A DNA stretch of 64,000 nt from Enterobacter cloacae subsp. cloacae ATCC 13047. GTDB taxonomy: Bacteria; Pseudomonadota; Gammaproteobacteria; Enterobacterales; Enterobacteriaceae. The notes under the pieces were generated by a model. The model was not told where the DNA came from and did no database searches. It worked only from the letters and a program-made list of their open reading frames with translations. The stretch is from assembly GCF_000025565.1 (NCBI RefSeq), contig NC_014107.1, positions 124,001 to 188,000 on the forward strand. The letters run 5' to 3'. This document shows, one piece after another, positions 10,176 through 20,545 of this stretch (the first letter of the stretch is position 1; each line of letters begins with the position of its first letter). The translations under genes and the position numbers were made by a program.

Positions 10176-11327
10176 ATGAATCAAAAATGGAAGACGCTGT
10201 TAATTTCGGTATTAACTCCGTCTGGCATCATATCAGGGATCGCGCTGACTGTGCTCTGGGGATATTTCAGTCGTCTTGACAGACTCGATGTTTTCTTTGA
10301 GGTGATGAGCATCAAGAGTCTATTCGCTATGGTCTGCTGCGCAGCCGTATTCTCATTAGCGATTCTGTTATTTATCTTTTTTATAATCTCTATATTCATG
10401 CCGATTATCATTCCTCTGGACATCAATAATCTTCCTACATACAATAAAATTCAGAATAACTTTTTATCGATACTGATGCTGTCAGGACTGTTCCCGATGG
10501 CGTTTATCTATGTATTTTACTATGCTTTCGATTTCAGCCAGGCCGTAAAAAATAATTCAGGCTGGCTGTCTTTGCTAAGTATCGGTGTACTGACCATAAT
10601 TATTTCCTGCCTGATAAGCCGAAAATATCTAGAACACGACTTATCAATTAAAAATACGAAGGTGAGATGGATGCGGCGATGCCAGATTTATGTGGCCATC
10701 CCGCTCTGTATAGCACTGCTGGCGCATCTTCAGGTGTTTCCACTGGAAATAGTATTCAGGAATATTTCTGCTTCAACTGAAAAGGTAAGTTTCAGGATCG
10801 TGGCCGGAATGGCGTTCATGTCTTATATGGTTTTTTTTATGACAATTTTGCCTGGCCTCGTTTACCTCAGAATGGATGCCAAGGATAAACTCCCCAAAAA
10901 AATTAGCACTTCCCTGATAGTGTCTCTGATGATACTGTTATTTATTTCTACAAAAATAACTGTTTTACCTGTTATATTTACTCATTCCGTCATTAAACTT
11001 TCAGGTATAAGTGATTTCAGCACCCACAGCTATATTATAAAATCTAGCGAGTATCCGGAGGAGTTTTTTTCTAATTCAGTTTGGGATAGGAAAAAAATCA
11101 AAGCAGGAGAATATTACTCGGTTCGGGCTGTTTCTATATTTACCACCAATCAATTCAGTTTTCTTTGCCCTGAAGAAATAATCAAATCCTATAGGGAAAG
11201 CTGGAAATTTAATCCGCTGGATTCTGAGTTCGATACAGATGTCAGGCTTAAACTCCAGAAAGATGCCGCTTACTGCGTACCGGTTTCAGCGACAGCTGTA
11301 AAACGCTGGGATGTTCCACTCCAGTAA
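10176..11327 (+). CDS. Multi-pass inner membrane protein of unknown function
   Basis: 383 aa from the ATG at 10176, chosen over 10167 because GAGGG lies 9 bp upstream of it. About seven hydrophobic segments lie at roughly residues 5-30, 45-75, 90-115, 125-145, 170-195, 210-235 and 245-275. A soluble C-terminal domain of about 110 residues follows. Base composition is lower in GC than the tra genes. No family recognised. It is divergent from the recombinase gene and ends just before a strong stem-loop at 11354. Confidence 0.75.
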   Translation: MNQKWKTLLISVLTPSGIISGIALTVLWGYFSRLDRLDVFFEVMSIKSLFAMVCCAAVFSLAILLFIFFIISIFMPIIIPLDINNLPTYNKIQNNFLSILMLSGLFPMAFIYVFYYAFDFSQAVKNNSGWLSLLSIGVLTIIISCLISRKYLEHDLSIKNTKVRWMRRCQIYVAIPLCIALLAHLQVFPLEIVFRNISASTEKVSFRIVAGMAFMSYMVFFMTILPGLVYLRMDAKDKLPKKISTSLIVSLMILLFISTKITVLPVIFTHSVIKLSGISDFSTHSYIIKSSEYPEEFFSNSVWDRKKIKAGEYYSVRAVSIFTTNQFSFLCPEEIIKSYRESWKFNPLDSEFDTDVRLKLQKDAAYCVPVSATAVKRWDVPLQ

Positions 11328-11353
11328 CCGAAGTTTGCAACTTCGTTCCTAAT

Positions 11354-11382
11354 AAGGGTATAAGTACGAAACTTATACCCTT
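11354..11382. terminator. Stem-loop between convergent genes
   Basis: An 11-bp perfect stem (AAGGGTATAAG / CTTATACCCTT) with a 7-nt loop sits between the stop of the membrane protein (11327) and the end of the 42-aa minus-strand ORF (11388). Neither side has a strong T-run, so it may be a weak bidirectional terminator. Confidence 0.45.
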
Positions 11383-11387
11383 CATTA

Positions 11388-11516
11388 TCATTTCCCGGTA
11401 GATTTACTGGGTTTCAATCCGGGTGTATTACCGGGCGTATCCTTATTATCGCGACGACGTTGATCTGGCTTTCCTGTTGACTTGGCAATTGGTTTGGGAC
11501 CTGGTTTTAAACCCAT
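11388..11516 (-). CDS. Small, very basic 42-aa ORF
   Basis: A short open frame starts MGLKPGPKPIAKSTGKPDQR and ends GLKPSKSTGK. It contains two KPxxKSTGK-like repeats and is rich in Lys, Arg, Pro and Gly. An AGGA lies about 10 bp upstream of the ATG. It could be a nucleic-acid-binding peptide; no family recognised. The internal repeat and the plausible ribosome site are the only support. Confidence 0.4.
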   Translation of the reverse strand: MGLKPGPKPIAKSTGKPDQRRRDNKDTPGNTPGLKPSKSTGK

Positions 11517-13358
<1,842 letters not shown>

Positions 13359-13368
13359 CCACTACACG

Positions 13369-14868
13369 TTAGTTTTCTACTAACTGAACGACGACTAGCC
13401 TGCCGCCTTCCTCCTTTGACAGAACAAACTGAGCGTTATTCGTCAGTTCAATTTTTTCACCAATGGCAATCTGTCGTTTATCCGGTAATGACATAAGCCC
13501 ATTTATGCCTTCATTTACTAACCACCACTGATCGTTATGGAAAACAAAATACCCAACTCGTTTCCTTTGTGCATCGGTTGTGCGCTCATTTGGCGCAATG
13601 AGGCGATTCACATGCCACGCATAGATTGACTGCCCGCTCCACACCATCAACCGGTGATCGTCAGGACGATAACTGCCTTCCTTTCGGGATGAATATAAAT
13701 TTAGAACCGGTAATTTACCCTTGTATGGCGTACCGCAGTAGGGACAAACCGGCTTTGTCTTACCTGAGAAAACGTACCATTTCTGTTCACACGCCTTGTT
13801 CTGGCAGGGCTGTATCAGATCGACTGTTTTAACCAGGGCACTTTCCCACTCATCGGCGGTCGGGCGTTTAGTGGCATCGTGTAAGCCATCAATAAAGGCG
13901 CGTTCAAACAAAGGCGTCAGATAAGGGCCCATGATGGTGTAAGGAATTTTCTCCGGGTCAGCCCAGGGCAGTGAAAAGGAGGATAGCTGACTGACTTTGA
14001 CTGCATTGCTTTTGTCTGTCGGATGTTCAATGAAGAGTGCCTTCTCACCCATAGATAAGGTCTCATCACGTACTTCATCCGACATGTCATGTATTTTTCC
14101 GCCACGTAGCGGATGACGGAAGAACAGATACATGTAGATAAGCACCGACAGCGCATGACGGTCAGTAGAAATGCTTGGCAATACGCGGTTCGGATCCTCT
14201 TTGGAAAGATGGCTGGTTTTCACCACTTCCGGAGCGATAAAATCCGGGGTGCCCACGACGTCGGGAGGATACTTTCCAGGGACAACCAGGCCGTCTACGT
14301 CAATGATGCAGGCATGTCCCATTTCTGGATCGATAAGCACGTTTTTATAGCTTAGATCGCTGTGACAGAGACCTGCCGCATGCATCCTTCTGACGGCTCT
14401 TGTTAGCAGCAGACAGACCTTGAGATAGGTAAGCGTATTGCCTCGTTCACGTGGGTCGAGAAATTTATTCTGGTTGCTGGCGCTGGCAAACCATTTGCCT
14501 TCCTTTTCACGGCCTTTTATGCCAAGAAAATCATCGTTTTTAGAGCCGTATTTAAAGAAAAAGTAGCTTTTGTAGGTTGGAACCACGATGCCGATTTTAT
14601 CCCCATGCTCAACAACGTGGGTCGGCCAGCAAAACAGGTCCTTCCAGTATTCACCTCCGGACTGGCCAAAAATGTTTTGCCTGTAGCGTCCGGTGATCAT
14701 ATCAATCCGATCCCGGGCCTGCTCGTTCTGCGGTTTATGATAAAAAGCGACGACGTATGATTTATCAGGCGAGAAGTAAACATCCTTCATCGAGCCCGAA
14801 CCAATTACCTCGTCAACATACTGGACTGTTTCGCCGTCCTTTGTTTTGCACGTAACAATATTTGCCAT
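13369..14868 (-). CDS. Ser/Thr protein kinase of the TerY phosphorylation triad, with zinc ribbon
   Basis: 499 aa from ATG 14868 (a longer start would overlap the PP2C gene). The kinase domain has a glycine-rich loop GSGSMKDVY (about 21-29), the catalytic loop HSDLSYKN and an IDVDG in place of DFG. After it comes a zinc-ribbon-like CxxxxC...CPYCG segment (about residues 350-380). A beta-rich C-terminal domain of about 110 residues follows, resembling an FHA-type phosphopeptide-binding fold (my inference). It lies 25 bp after the PP2C gene in the same operon. Kinase, PP2C and the vWA protein TerY form a conserved trio in ter clusters and presumably phosphorylate Ter-linked proteins. Confidence 0.85.
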   Translation of the reverse strand: MANIVTCKTKDGETVQYVDEVIGSGSMKDVYFSPDKSYVVAFYHKPQNEQARDRIDMITGRYRQNIFGQSGGEYWKDLFCWPTHVVEHGDKIGIVVPTYKSYFFFKYGSKNDDFLGIKGREKEGKWFASASNQNKFLDPRERGNTLTYLKVCLLLTRAVRRMHAAGLCHSDLSYKNVLIDPEMGHACIIDVDGLVVPGKYPPDVVGTPDFIAPEVVKTSHLSKEDPNRVLPSISTDRHALSVLIYMYLFFRHPLRGGKIHDMSDEVRDETLSMGEKALFIEHPTDKSNAVKVSQLSSFSLPWADPEKIPYTIMGPYLTPLFERAFIDGLHDATKRPTADEWESALVKTVDLIQPCQNKACEQKWYVFSGKTKPVCPYCGTPYKGKLPVLNLYSSRKEGSYRPDDHRLMVWSGQSIYAWHVNRLIAPNERTTDAQRKRVGYFVFHNDQWWLVNEGINGLMSLPDKRQIAIGEKIELTNNAQFVLSKEEGGRLVVVQLVEN

Positions 14869-14893
14869 ATTGATCACCGAAGAAGCGTATCCC

Positions 14894-16534
14894 TTACCAC
14901 AACACCGCAATAGTGCGGTCATCGTGGTTCCCTGTGGAGAAAAAGTTAAGCCAGTCGCCTAACCTCTCAGGCGCAATACTGGCGTCTGTAAGGACAGGGA
15001 TGAGCTCATCAAGGAGACGGGTCCATTTTTCGTCACTGCGAAGCCCGTTATCTGTCTCAAACAGAGGGTCTGATACGCCATCTGTCATGAGGATCAAGTG
15101 AGATACATCATTCCATTTACCCACGCTGATGCGGCCGCTAAACGAGGGGTCTGCGATAATGCTCTGGTCAAGAAAGCGGGTTTGTCCTGCGTATTCTCCG
15201 CTATCGGGATTTCCCAGTATCCTGACTTTACCGGAAGGGCTGTATGCACCTATCGCACCATCACCAAGCCAGAATGCAGCCGCAAACAGCTCATTATCAG
15301 TTCGTAGCGCTACAGTTGCCAGTAGGGTTGTTGAATAGGATTTCACAGGTTGTTCTGCACAAATGGCTTCGTTCTGGATACTGTTGACCGCGAGCGTAGC
15401 TGCCTGTTTAAAATGATGAAGCATGGCGTTTATGGTTGCCTGCTGATCGCTCCCTTCCCACGCCGTGATGTGCTGCTTTAGATGGACGCCTTTCAAACCA
15501 CTGAGCTGATTGAAAAGGTAATCGCCAGCCGTTTGGACTGCAATCCGGGAGCCTTCCCGGGAATTTACCGCACTACCGGCCCCGTCTGCGACCAGCATGA
15601 CAGACCATCCTGTTTCCTGGCAGTGGTTGATATAGAAGTCGTCATCTCTGAAGCTCCCGGCATGCTCATGAGATCGTCCCCGGCGACTGGCGGCAGCAAT
15701 ACGTATGTCACCCCTGACCAGGCCAGCAGCGTCCAGATGGGACTTAGGGTAGGAAGCGCCTGCTGGTGGCTCTACCACCTTCCACAGGCTTCTCGGATCG
15801 GGATTGACTATAAAAAGCTGTTTTGTTTCGCATTCGTCGTGCGAAGCGCATGACCAGAGTACTGAAAGCTCTATATCGCCGCTTTCGGTGGGTGTACCTG
15901 TCAGCAACTTATGCTCTTTGTCAAAGGTCAGGCCAATGTTCCTGGGAAAGACAACGTCCCTGACAGTAGCCTGCTGGCCCTCATCCAGAACTATAGCAAC
16001 CGGCGAAGAGAAACGTTCGCCTGCGCGGGCGTTGGGAATAACTATTTTAGCTCTCGGGGGAACGGCAGGTGGCACAGCTAATCCGGCCCGCTGCTGGCCT
16101 GTCGGTATCTGCCCGGGTTTTAATACCAGGGAAGACAGGTTTTCGTCTTCCCTCTGTGCTGGTTTATCAAATTCGTAATAAGGCATCAGCTTCCAGAACG
16201 GAGGATGAGGTTCATTTTCTGGCAGGGGTTGCAGTAATGGTGTATCGGTAGCGTCAATGCCCGGGTTATCTGCATCACTTACGACCGTTTGTTGCTGATC
16301 GGAAAGGCTGGATGCTGACGAGGGGGCGATCTCTGCGTCGTTATAACCTTCGCTAACCCGCGCAGATAAACCCTGTGCAAGGCTCTCAATCCGCTCTTTA
16401 AGCCGCATAATCTCTTCAGTAAGGGAAGGGTCGTGCGATAGAAGAAAAAGCCGCTCACCTTCTACAGGGTGGCCCAGCTCAGACAGCACTAAGCGGATAA
16501 TCTTCTCTTCAAGTAAAGCATTTTGCGACATCAA
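14894..16534 (-). CDS. PP2C-type protein phosphatase with N-terminal Ig-like segment
   Basis: 546 aa. The C-terminal half (about 280-546) is a PP2C phosphatase: VADGAGSA near the first metal site, GDGAIGAY, LMTDGVSD and HDDRTIAVLW supply the metal-binding aspartates. The N-terminal part has a helical stretch (1-60), an acidic/Ser-rich linker, and a segment around 190-250 containing GLTFDKEHKLLTGTPTESG, typical of putative Ig (He_PIG) domains. The start overlaps the end of terY3 by 4 bp. It likely reverses the action of the adjacent kinase. Confidence 0.88.
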   Translation of the reverse strand: MMSQNALLEEKIIRLVLSELGHPVEGERLFLLSHDPSLTEEIMRLKERIESLAQGLSARVSEGYNDAEIAPSSASSLSDQQQTVVSDADNPGIDATDTPLLQPLPENEPHPPFWKLMPYYEFDKPAQREDENLSSLVLKPGQIPTGQQRAGLAVPPAVPPRAKIVIPNARAGERFSSPVAIVLDEGQQATVRDVVFPRNIGLTFDKEHKLLTGTPTESGDIELSVLWSCASHDECETKQLFIVNPDPRSLWKVVEPPAGASYPKSHLDAAGLVRGDIRIAAASRRGRSHEHAGSFRDDDFYINHCQETGWSVMLVADGAGSAVNSREGSRIAVQTAGDYLFNQLSGLKGVHLKQHITAWEGSDQQATINAMLHHFKQAATLAVNSIQNEAICAEQPVKSYSTTLLATVALRTDNELFAAAFWLGDGAIGAYSPSGKVRILGNPDSGEYAGQTRFLDQSIIADPSFSGRISVGKWNDVSHLILMTDGVSDPLFETDNGLRSDEKWTRLLDELIPVLTDASIAPERLGDWLNFFSTGNHDDRTIAVLW

Positions 16535-17571
16535 CCTCTCCCTCTGTTTACGTCGAAGTTAGTGTTTCCGCCATCATTGCTGAATGACAGACCTGTTTCA
16601 CACCACGGGCAGATCACGTCATCCGGGCCGTCAATGCACAGCAATTTTCCGCATGAGCACAGGGCAAACGCACTGGCATTACCGCAGTGAGGGCAACCCG
16701 GTACGCCATGCAGTTCGCTGGTGTTTACCTGCAAACCGGTAGCGGTGGCATCTGACCATGCAAAATAGTCCTCATCGATGGGATAGCATCCGGCAATATT
16801 AAAGCTGTTCAGGTTCAGGCTGAAATCGAGCCCGGAAATCCTTGCTGGTGGCCGTTCATACTTCATCAGATACGGACGACGGGTCTTGCTGCAACGGCCG
16901 GTAAGCGTAACGCAGATTTCGTCGTACGCTTTTACTGGCTCGTCCTTGGCCAGCCGGACTATGTATTCAGTCTGGCTGAGCTCAGGTTGTTTGTCGTCTC
17001 CGACGCTGCGGCTGTGCGCCGTAACCGAGGCTGTGATCCATTTGATGAAGCGGGTAAAGTCCCCTTCCTGAGACTCGGTGAACAGCATGACATTCTCTGT
17101 CAGTTGCCGCAGGGTATTCAGGTCCGCTGACGGCCCCAGGCCAACGGCAATGAGATTCACTTTACTCGCGTAGTGATCCTTCCAGCGCTTCACTTCTGCG
17201 GTTGTGTCGTCAGTCGGACGTCCGTCGGTAAGGAGATACACGACGGGTTTCCAGTCGCCTTTAGCCTCATGAGTGGTTTTTCTGACCTGGGTATCAATTT
17301 GTACGGTCAGCTCACGCAATGCGGCCCCAAGGCTCGTACCGCCGCCAACGGGAAGGCGGGGAGGGTAGAACGAGGCAATTTCGTGAAGAGGTACAATCGT
17401 ACGGGCTACACCGGCAAATGCGATTACCGAAACCCAGGCTGTTTCAAGTGCGTGTGGATCCTTTCTTAAATCTCCGACGATCATTTGCAGACCATCAGTC
17501 ATTTTTTTCAGGTTTTCACCAATCATGGACTCTGAACAGTCCAGGACAAAAAACACGGGAAGGCGTCTCAT
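16531..17571 (-). CDS. terY3: TerY3: von Willebrand A protein with C-terminal zinc ribbon
   Basis: 346 aa from ATG 17571, which has AGGAAAATT just upstream (the open frame runs further 5' but without support). The vWA domain (1-210) has the MIDAS motif DCSES near the N-terminus and LTDGRPTDD. A beta-rich middle region follows. The C-terminal TerY-C type metal-binding module has CPHCG, then CSCGK, then CPWC. vWA proteins act as metal-dependent scaffolds; this one sits directly before the phosphatase and kinase. The name follows the usual ter cluster order; numbering is conventional. Confidence 0.85.
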   Translation of the reverse strand: MRRLPVFFVLDCSESMIGENLKKMTDGLQMIVGDLRKDPHALETAWVSVIAFAGVARTIVPLHEIASFYPPRLPVGGGTSLGAALRELTVQIDTQVRKTTHEAKGDWKPVVYLLTDGRPTDDTTAEVKRWKDHYASKVNLIAVGLGPSADLNTLRQLTENVMLFTESQEGDFTRFIKWITASVTAHSRSVGDDKQPELSQTEYIVRLAKDEPVKAYDEICVTLTGRCSKTRRPYLMKYERPPARISGLDFSLNLNSFNIAGCYPIDEDYFAWSDATATGLQVNTSELHGVPGCPHCGNASAFALCSCGKLLCIDGPDDVICPWCETGLSFSNDGGNTNFDVNRGRG

Positions 17572-17616
17572 AATTTTCCTCGTACGGCTGGTACGGCCAG
17601 CAGAAAACGTTGCTGT

Positions 17617-17653
17617 ACAGAAAGGTGCTGCCCGGAAAGCAGCACCTTTCTGT
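17617..17653. repeat. Perfect 14-bp stem-loop between terY2 and terY3
   Basis: ACAGAAAGGTGCTG, a 9-nt loop, then CAGCACCTTTCTGT. It starts 4 bp beyond the terY2 stop and ends 46 bp upstream of terY3. No T-run follows on the minus strand, so it is not a standard terminator. It could block exonucleases, tune terY3-PP2C-kinase levels, or bind a protein. Confidence 0.7.
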
Positions 17654-17656
17654 CTG

Positions 17657-18295
17657 TCAGAGCACCAGCTGGATTTCTGGTGGAGGAGGGGGAAGGGTAT
17701 CAGTTCCGTTATTGATCCCCGCGCTTGTGCTGCCGGAAGACACGCTGGCCGATACCCATTTAAAGAAACCTGCAAACGCGGTTGAATCTAGCGTCTCCAG
17801 AGACACAACCTTATCGGTGAGCTGTTTTAAGTGCTCATGGCCTGCTTTAGGACCAACGGCGCAGGCAATGATGGATCCGAATCCCCGGCCGCGAATCGCT
17901 TTTACCGCTTCACCGTACGCCAGGGCATCAGAAGGGGTTCCATCAGTCATCAGGAATACCAGAGGACGCCAGTCTCCTTTTGTATCACCATCTGAGCGAC
18001 GTACATCCCGTTCAACACACTGCATCAGACATTCAAGGGCAGCACCGGTGAACGTCCCGCCTGCGCTTGGCACAACGATATCAGAAAACTGGAAGTCTTC
18101 CAGCGGCGTGAGAGGAATGAACTCACGCGCCCCATTGTCATAGGTGATAATGGAGATATGAACGCTTTCGAGGGCGTAGGGATCCTGGCGAAGAGCGCTA
18201 AGCATCGCCTGAATTCCAACGTTAACGGAATGGATGGACTCACCGCGCATCGAGCCGGATGTGTCGATAACAAGGTAAACAGGCAGGCGGCGCAT
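17657..18295 (-). CDS. terY2: TerY2: von Willebrand A protein (212 aa)
   Basis: A compact vWA domain with MIDAS motif DTSGSMRGES near residue 10, a conserved Thr in AGGTFTGAAL, and LMTDGTPSD. The ATG at 18295 overlaps the terX stop (TGATG); this gives exactly the 212-aa length of TerY1. The C-terminal tail is Pro-rich (PPPPPEIQLVL), almost the same as TerY1's, so the two look like duplicates flanking terX. It probably binds a divalent metal and scaffolds other Ter proteins in the cytoplasm. Confidence 0.88.
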   Translation of the reverse strand: MRRLPVYLVIDTSGSMRGESIHSVNVGIQAMLSALRQDPYALESVHISIITYDNGAREFIPLTPLEDFQFSDIVVPSAGGTFTGAALECLMQCVERDVRRSDGDTKGDWRPLVFLMTDGTPSDALAYGEAVKAIRGRGFGSIIACAVGPKAGHEHLKQLTDKVVSLETLDSTAFAGFFKWVSASVSSGSTSAGINNGTDTLPPPPPEIQLVL

Positions 18296-18936
18296 CACAT
18301 GTAATTCCTCAGGTGCGAGACAAACGAATCTGATTCTGAAGGCTCACCAATTGCCCTGAGTTTCCAGCCTGTAGCCTCGCGTATCAGCTCGGCAAAAACC
18401 ATGGAGCGCTGGCTGGCGAAGGCGGGTCCGCCAGAAAGATCGAATCGTGCCATTTCAATATTACGGGCATCTACTGCCCGGATGAAGGCATTCTGAACTT
18501 TACCAAAGTGCTGCTGGAGCTTTTCACCATTGTAGATCTGAACGATGAACACAATTTTCTCGTACTGAGCGTCAAGGGAATTCAGGCGCACAATAATTTG
18601 CTCATCGTCACCGTCACCGGCTCCGGTTCGGTTATCGCCCGTCAGCCAGATATTTCCTGACTTATGGCGAAGGCTGTTGAAAAAGATGATATCGCCATTC
18701 ACAAGCGTTGGTTTACCATTTTCCACATTGCCGAGATCGGTCACCTTTCCGGCTGAATTACACAGGAAAGCGATCACATCAAGGTCGTATTCTTCTTCTT
18801 TTTTACCAAAGATCCCGCCGAGGAAACCTTTCTTTTCCTCATTAATATCCCAACCCAGGCCGATAGTAACGGACGAGAGATCGTATTCATTTTTTTTCAG
18901 GCTTACGCCCTGGCCTTTGCTCAGACTGACAGACAT
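18295..18936 (-). CDS. terX: TerX: TerD-domain protein
   Basis: 213-aa TerD-fold protein. It has the family hallmarks: an N-terminal SLSKGQGVSLKK, GLGWD, a loop FGKKEEEYDLDV, and the Ca-binding-type stretch TGDNRTGAGDGDDEQI. The TerD fold binds calcium. It sits between two TerY genes, overlapping terY2 by 1 bp and lying 22 bp downstream of terY1, so vWA and TerD partners are probably co-produced. Confidence 0.92.
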   Translation of the reverse strand: MSVSLSKGQGVSLKKNEYDLSSVTIGLGWDINEEKKGFLGGIFGKKEEEYDLDVIAFLCNSAGKVTDLGNVENGKPTLVNGDIIFFNSLRHKSGNIWLTGDNRTGAGDGDDEQIIVRLNSLDAQYEKIVFIVQIYNGEKLQQHFGKVQNAFIRAVDARNIEMARFDLSGGPAFASQRSMVFAELIREATGWKLRAIGEPSESDSFVSHLRNYM

Positions 18937-18958
18937 GACATCCCCTTAATTAATAAAA

Positions 18959-19597
18959 TTATAAGACCACGTTTACTTCTGGCGGCGGCGGTGGCAGGTC
19001 TTCAAGACCGATCACTTCTTTTTTGCTGGACTCCACTTTCTGACTGCCTACCGAAATGCTCGCACTGACCCATTTAAAGAAAGCTTTAATCGTCGAACTG
19101 TCAGCTGTATCGAGCTGAACCACGATTTCAGTGATTTCTTTGAGGACGCTGGTATCGGCATCATGCCCGGCTGCACATGCCACAACAACGCCGGTTCTGG
19201 CCGCTTTAAAGTCATTCAGGCCTTTACGCCAGTCATCATTCGGACTTCCATCCGTCATCAGGAATACAAGGGGACGCCAGTCACCTTTAGTGTCAGCCGT
19301 CGTTTTCTGTACTTCTTTGGCAATGGAGCTGGCCGTCAGGGTAAGCGCTTCGCCAAGAGAGGTGGTGCCGCTGGCTGTTAGTGCTGGCATCTGGAAACTC
19401 AGGAGGTCTGTCAGGGGGACTGCCTGTCGGGCTGAAGAATCAAAGGTGATCACTGACACGTAAGCCGTTTCGAGTGCATACGGATCCTGTTTCAGCGTGG
19501 TAAGCAGCGTCTGAACGCCATTCTTAACCGCTTCGATAGGCTCTCCGTGCATAGAGCCGGACGTGTCGAGTAGCAGATATACGGGTAAGCGTCTCAA
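18959..19597 (-). CDS. terY1: TerY1: von Willebrand A protein, TTG start
   Basis: 212 aa. The TTG at 19597 is chosen because AAGGA lies 7 bp upstream and the protein then begins (M)RRLPVYLLLDTSGS like TerY2 and TerY3; the upstream open frame has no ribosome site. MIDAS DTSGS, LMTDGSPNDD and a Pro-rich tail (PPPPPEVNVVL) are visible. It is the first gene of the terY1-X-Y2-Y3-PP2C-kinase run. A 19844-19865 palindrome lies about 250 bp upstream. Confidence 0.88.
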   Translation of the reverse strand: MRRLPVYLLLDTSGSMHGEPIEAVKNGVQTLLTTLKQDPYALETAYVSVITFDSSARQAVPLTDLLSFQMPALTASGTTSLGEALTLTASSIAKEVQKTTADTKGDWRPLVFLMTDGSPNDDWRKGLNDFKAARTGVVVACAAGHDADTSVLKEITEIVVQLDTADSSTIKAFFKWVSASISVGSQKVESSKKEVIGLEDLPPPPPEVNVVL

Positions 19598-20027
19598 ATG
19601 TAATTCCTTCTTAAGAGATCGGAAGAGGAGAGTAGTTTCAGGAAGAGGCCAGAGTTTGTAGATTTGATAAAACGGCACGACATCTGTCGGGTGGAGATTA
19701 AATACTCAGAAGCGGCATTAAAGAAATAAGTTAACCACCATTGAATTACCGACATGTGAATGGCCTCTTATCAGAGAAAAAAATTCAGACCGTACTGGAA
19801 TATAAGATTTCTGAAAAAAACTCCGGCAAAAATAAACTTTCTTATGTATGAAAATCATCATACATCACAGATCTGCATGAATGGAGTGTAAATCGCCCAA
19901 AGATTGATGTGTAGCACAAGAGGATGTCAAGACACCAGGTTTTGTAGGCAGAAAGGCGCTGCTGACATTGCGGGAGGAGAATAGATCAAAACTCCGTCAC
20001 GCAGATACAGAGGTGAAATATGACAAA
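19598..20027. promoter_or_regulatory. 430-bp leader upstream of terY1 with a palindrome
   Basis: No gene. It contains ATGTATGA-N6-TCATACAT (19844-19865), an 8-bp-arm palindrome that could be an operator. The promoter for the terY1-to-kinase operon must lie here because terW has its own terminator at 20028; I could not assign -35/-10 boxes with confidence. Confidence 0.5.
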
Positions 20028-20047
20028 ACCGGGGTTTTCACCCCGGT
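20028..20047 (-). terminator. Rho-independent terminator of the terW operon
   Basis: The stem ACCGGGG / CCCCGGT with a 6-nt loop is followed on the minus strand by TTTTG. It lies 13 bp past the terW stop codon and separates terW from terY1. Confidence 0.8.
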
Positions 20048-20060
20048 CTGAGATTTAGCG

Positions 20061-20528
20061 TCAGGACTTTTTAGCGCTGTATTCTTTTATCAGTTCATCA
20101 ACGGAGTGCAGAGCCAGCTTCTCTACCGCTTCACTTCGGGTCGAGCCACTCAGCGCAGCCAGACGGTCAATTTTTCTTAAAATCCGCATGCGTAGCGATA
20201 ATGACACGGCTGTTTTTTTATCCTTATCGAGTACGACCTTCCCTGTGGACTCACCGGTTTTCAGTTCAGCATTCTGTGCGAGCGCTTCATTCATCCGGCG
20301 AAGGGTCTTTTTATCCAGCTGGCCCGGATTAACGAGATGGTATGAATGACCTGCCTTGCTGTATTTGATCTCCGCAGAATATGACTCGCGTAGCTCTTTG
20401 AGTGCCCGGGTTAATGTCGGCTCTGAGCATTCCAGACTGGTTATAATGTCGGCAGCGGAAACGGGCTTGCCGGTGCCCAGTAAGTTGGCAAGCTTAAAAA
20501 TCCGGGCCTGTCTGGTATTTAATTGCAT
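20061..20528 (-). CDS. terW: TerW: winged-helix regulator-like protein
   Basis: 155 aa. The N-terminal half is a winged HTH (TRQARIFKLANLL, then PVSAADIITSLECSEPTLTR). The C-terminal half has an RMRILRKIDRLAALSGSTRS segment resembling a ribbon-helix-helix. Two DNA-binding-like parts suggest a transcription regulator. TerW is reported to bind DNA and control ter expression. It lies 17 bp after the DUF4236 gene and is the last gene of the leftward metabolic operon. Confidence 0.88.
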   Translation of the reverse strand: MQLNTRQARIFKLANLLGTGKPVSAADIITSLECSEPTLTRALKELRESYSAEIKYSKAGHSYHLVNPGQLDKKTLRRMNEALAQNAELKTGESTGKVVLDKDKKTAVSLSLRMRILRKIDRLAALSGSTRSEAVEKLALHSVDELIKEYSAKKS

Positions 20529-20545
20529 CGTAAGATTTAGCCTGC

